The notes beneath the pieces are model-generated. The model was not told the origin of the DNA, ran no database searches, and saw only the letters and a list, made by a program, of their open reading frames with translations. Position numbers and translations under genes: made by a program. This document shows positions 6,673 through 7,442 of a stretch of DNA of 7,442 nucleotides, in pieces (position 1 is the stretch's first letter; every line of letters starts with the position of its first letter). The DNA is taken from contig PLGA01000112.1 of NCBI GenBank assembly GCA_003139735.1, positions 42,984 through 50,425 of the forward strand, written 5' to 3'. The DNA comes from Bryobacterales bacterium (GTDB taxonomy: Bacteria; Acidobacteriota; Terriglobia; Bryobacterales; Bryobacteraceae).

Positions 6673-7442
6673 CTAGTCTCCTCCTTCAGCGGGGACCGGA
6701 TCGAAGGGCGAAGGGTGAAAAACGGACATCACCTCCTCGATCATGCGGTCGTAATCGCCATCGAAGCGCGAGAGTTCGTAACAGCCCAGCGGATTCTTGA
6801 TGGCGTTGACCAGGCACTTGTTGCAGTGGGTGCAGGGGCGGTCCGGAATGTCTTTGCCGGAGGCGAAGATCTTGACCAGGTCGTTGTTGGCGACCAGCGC
6901 GCGCGCAATGCTGACGGCGTCGCAGTAGCCCTCGCCGATATAACGGCGGATGATGGACGCGGTCTGAAATCCGCCGGTCACCAGCACCGGAATCTTGAGG
7001 TGGCTCTTGATCTGGCGGGCGGTATCGGCGTTGATGCCTTCGACGATATCGGGCTTCTTGCGATTCCAGAAATAGTTGAAGATGGGGCGCAGCAGCCGGT
7101 AACGGAAGATCAGGTATCGCCGGAAGGTGTATATGCCGCTCGAGAGCATCACGTCGAACGTGCGCAAAGCCCAATCGATAGGGAAGCCGCCGGGCGGATT
7201 GAAGGGATGCGGAAAAGAACTTCCGCCGGAAATGTGCACGGCGTCCACGCCGGCCTCCTCCAGCCAGCGGCAGATCTGAATGGTGTCCTCGACGGTGTTG
7301 CCCTTGCCCTCCCATGGAAAAACGGCGTTGCCGTAGTCGTTGCCGTTGATCTTCACCTGGACGTGAAAATCGTCGCCCACCTGCTTGCGGATTTCGGCGA
7401 CGGCCTCCAACAGGAAGCGCGCCCGGTTTTGGAGTGAACCAA
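6673..7442 (-). CDS. NADH:flavin oxidoreductase / Old Yellow Enzyme family, C-terminal part (5' end outside window)
   Basis: This is an FMN-dependent TIM-barrel ene-reductase-type enzyme; family members reduce activated C=C bonds of enones, enals or dienoyl compounds with NAD(P)H. The frame is open to the window edge, where it reads GSLQNRARFLLEAV, the conserved OYE-family GGS-(L/M)-ENR-xRF motif, so the TTG codon at 7408-7410 is internal and not a start. Also visible are VHISGG (active-site strand), PVLVTGGFQT (FMN phosphate loop) and CDAVSIARALVAN (end of the barrel). Near the C-terminus a four-cysteine motif CTHCNKC...C (C-x2-C-x2-C-x10-C, bases 6781-6834) resembles the Fe-S ligands of trimethylamine dehydrogenase / dienoyl-CoA reductase relatives. 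The protein stops about 35 residues later, so the fused nucleotide-binding domain of those enzymes is absent. An odd aromatic/basic stretch (FRRYLIFRYRLLRP region) sits mid-barrel. It ends 2 bases before the next start and is the first visible gene of the operon. Family assignment is firm; the substrate is unknown. Confidence 0.93.
   Translation of the reverse strand, partial: GSLQNRARFLLEAVAEIRKQVGDDFHVQVKINGNDYGNAVFPWEGKGNTVEDTIQICRWLEEAGVDAVHISGGSSFPHPFNPPGGFPIDWALRTFDVMLSSGIYTFRRYLIFRYRLLRPIFNYFWNRKKPDIVEGINADTARQIKSHLKIPVLVTGGFQTASIIRRYIGEGYCDAVSIARALVANNDLVKIFASGKDIPDRPCTHCNKCLVNAIKNPLGCYELSRFDGDYDRMIEEVMSVFHPSPFDPVPAEGGD
6677..6686 (-). promoter_or_regulatory. Shine-Dalgarno site inside the end of the OYE gene
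   Basis: On the minus strand AAGGAGGAGA lies 6 bases before the ATG at 6668-6670 and is itself the codons for the last residues (EGGD) of the upstream reductase. The placement fixes the cytochrome start and implies translational coupling between the two genes. Confidence 0.8.

Noticed and set aside
5051..6676. Long plus-strand open frame (541 codons) opposite the first cytochrome
   Set aside because: It is a shadow of the cytochrome gene with low-complexity R/V/G-rich translation and no plausible family.
6658..7437. Plus-strand open frame opposite the OYE gene
   Set aside because: The minus strand holds unmistakable OYE motifs throughout; the plus-strand translation has none.
1..7442. CRISPR arrays, tRNA or rRNA genes, transposases or attachment sites
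   Set aside because: No spaced direct repeats, RNA-gene signatures, transposase motifs or terminal inverted repeats were seen on either strand.

Overview
The window carries six genes, all on the minus strand, and little else. Base composition is GC-rich. The architecture (RoxA-like dihaem cytochromes, an OYE-type flavoenzyme, an SDR, strong GGAGG-type ribosome binding sites) would fit an Acidobacteriota-like or other soil-dwelling Gram-negative bacterium. That placement is an inference from gene style, since no marker gene is present.

Read in the direction of transcription (from high to low coordinates), the window opens with the C-terminal 255 residues of an Old Yellow Enzyme family NADH:flavin oxidoreductase, which runs off the right edge (6673-7442). 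Two tandem paralogous membrane-anchored dihaem c-type cytochromes follow (5204-6670 and 3761-5194), then a short-chain dehydrogenase/reductase (2839-3747) and a 136-residue multi-pass membrane protein (2411-2821). The gaps between these five genes are only 2, 9, 13 and 17 bases. At the first three junctions the next gene's Shine-Dalgarno sequence overlaps or abuts the preceding stop codon, so they almost certainly form one translationally coupled operon.

A 161-base non-coding gap (2250-2410) separates the operon from a 728-residue protein of unknown function (63-2249). The gap holds two copies of the palindrome TTGGGCATTTGCCCAA, 64 bases apart, and a third, unrelated perfect palindrome, ATCGGCCGGCCGAT. 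It looks like a regulated promoter or leader region. The last 62 bases (1-62) hold no gene and no convincing terminator.

A working picture: the cytochromes resemble the rubber oxygenase RoxA / MauG / dihaem-peroxidase superfamily. They would act outside the cytoplasmic membrane on a probably hydrophobic substrate. The OYE-type reductase and the SDR would process enone, enal, ketone or alcohol products inside. Both cytoplasmic enzymes have unusual hydrophobic/basic segments that could dock them to the membrane, and the small membrane protein could be a partner. The substrate cannot be read from the sequence. The most interesting items are this possible membrane-associated oxidative pathway, the paired palindromes, and the unassigned 728-residue protein.
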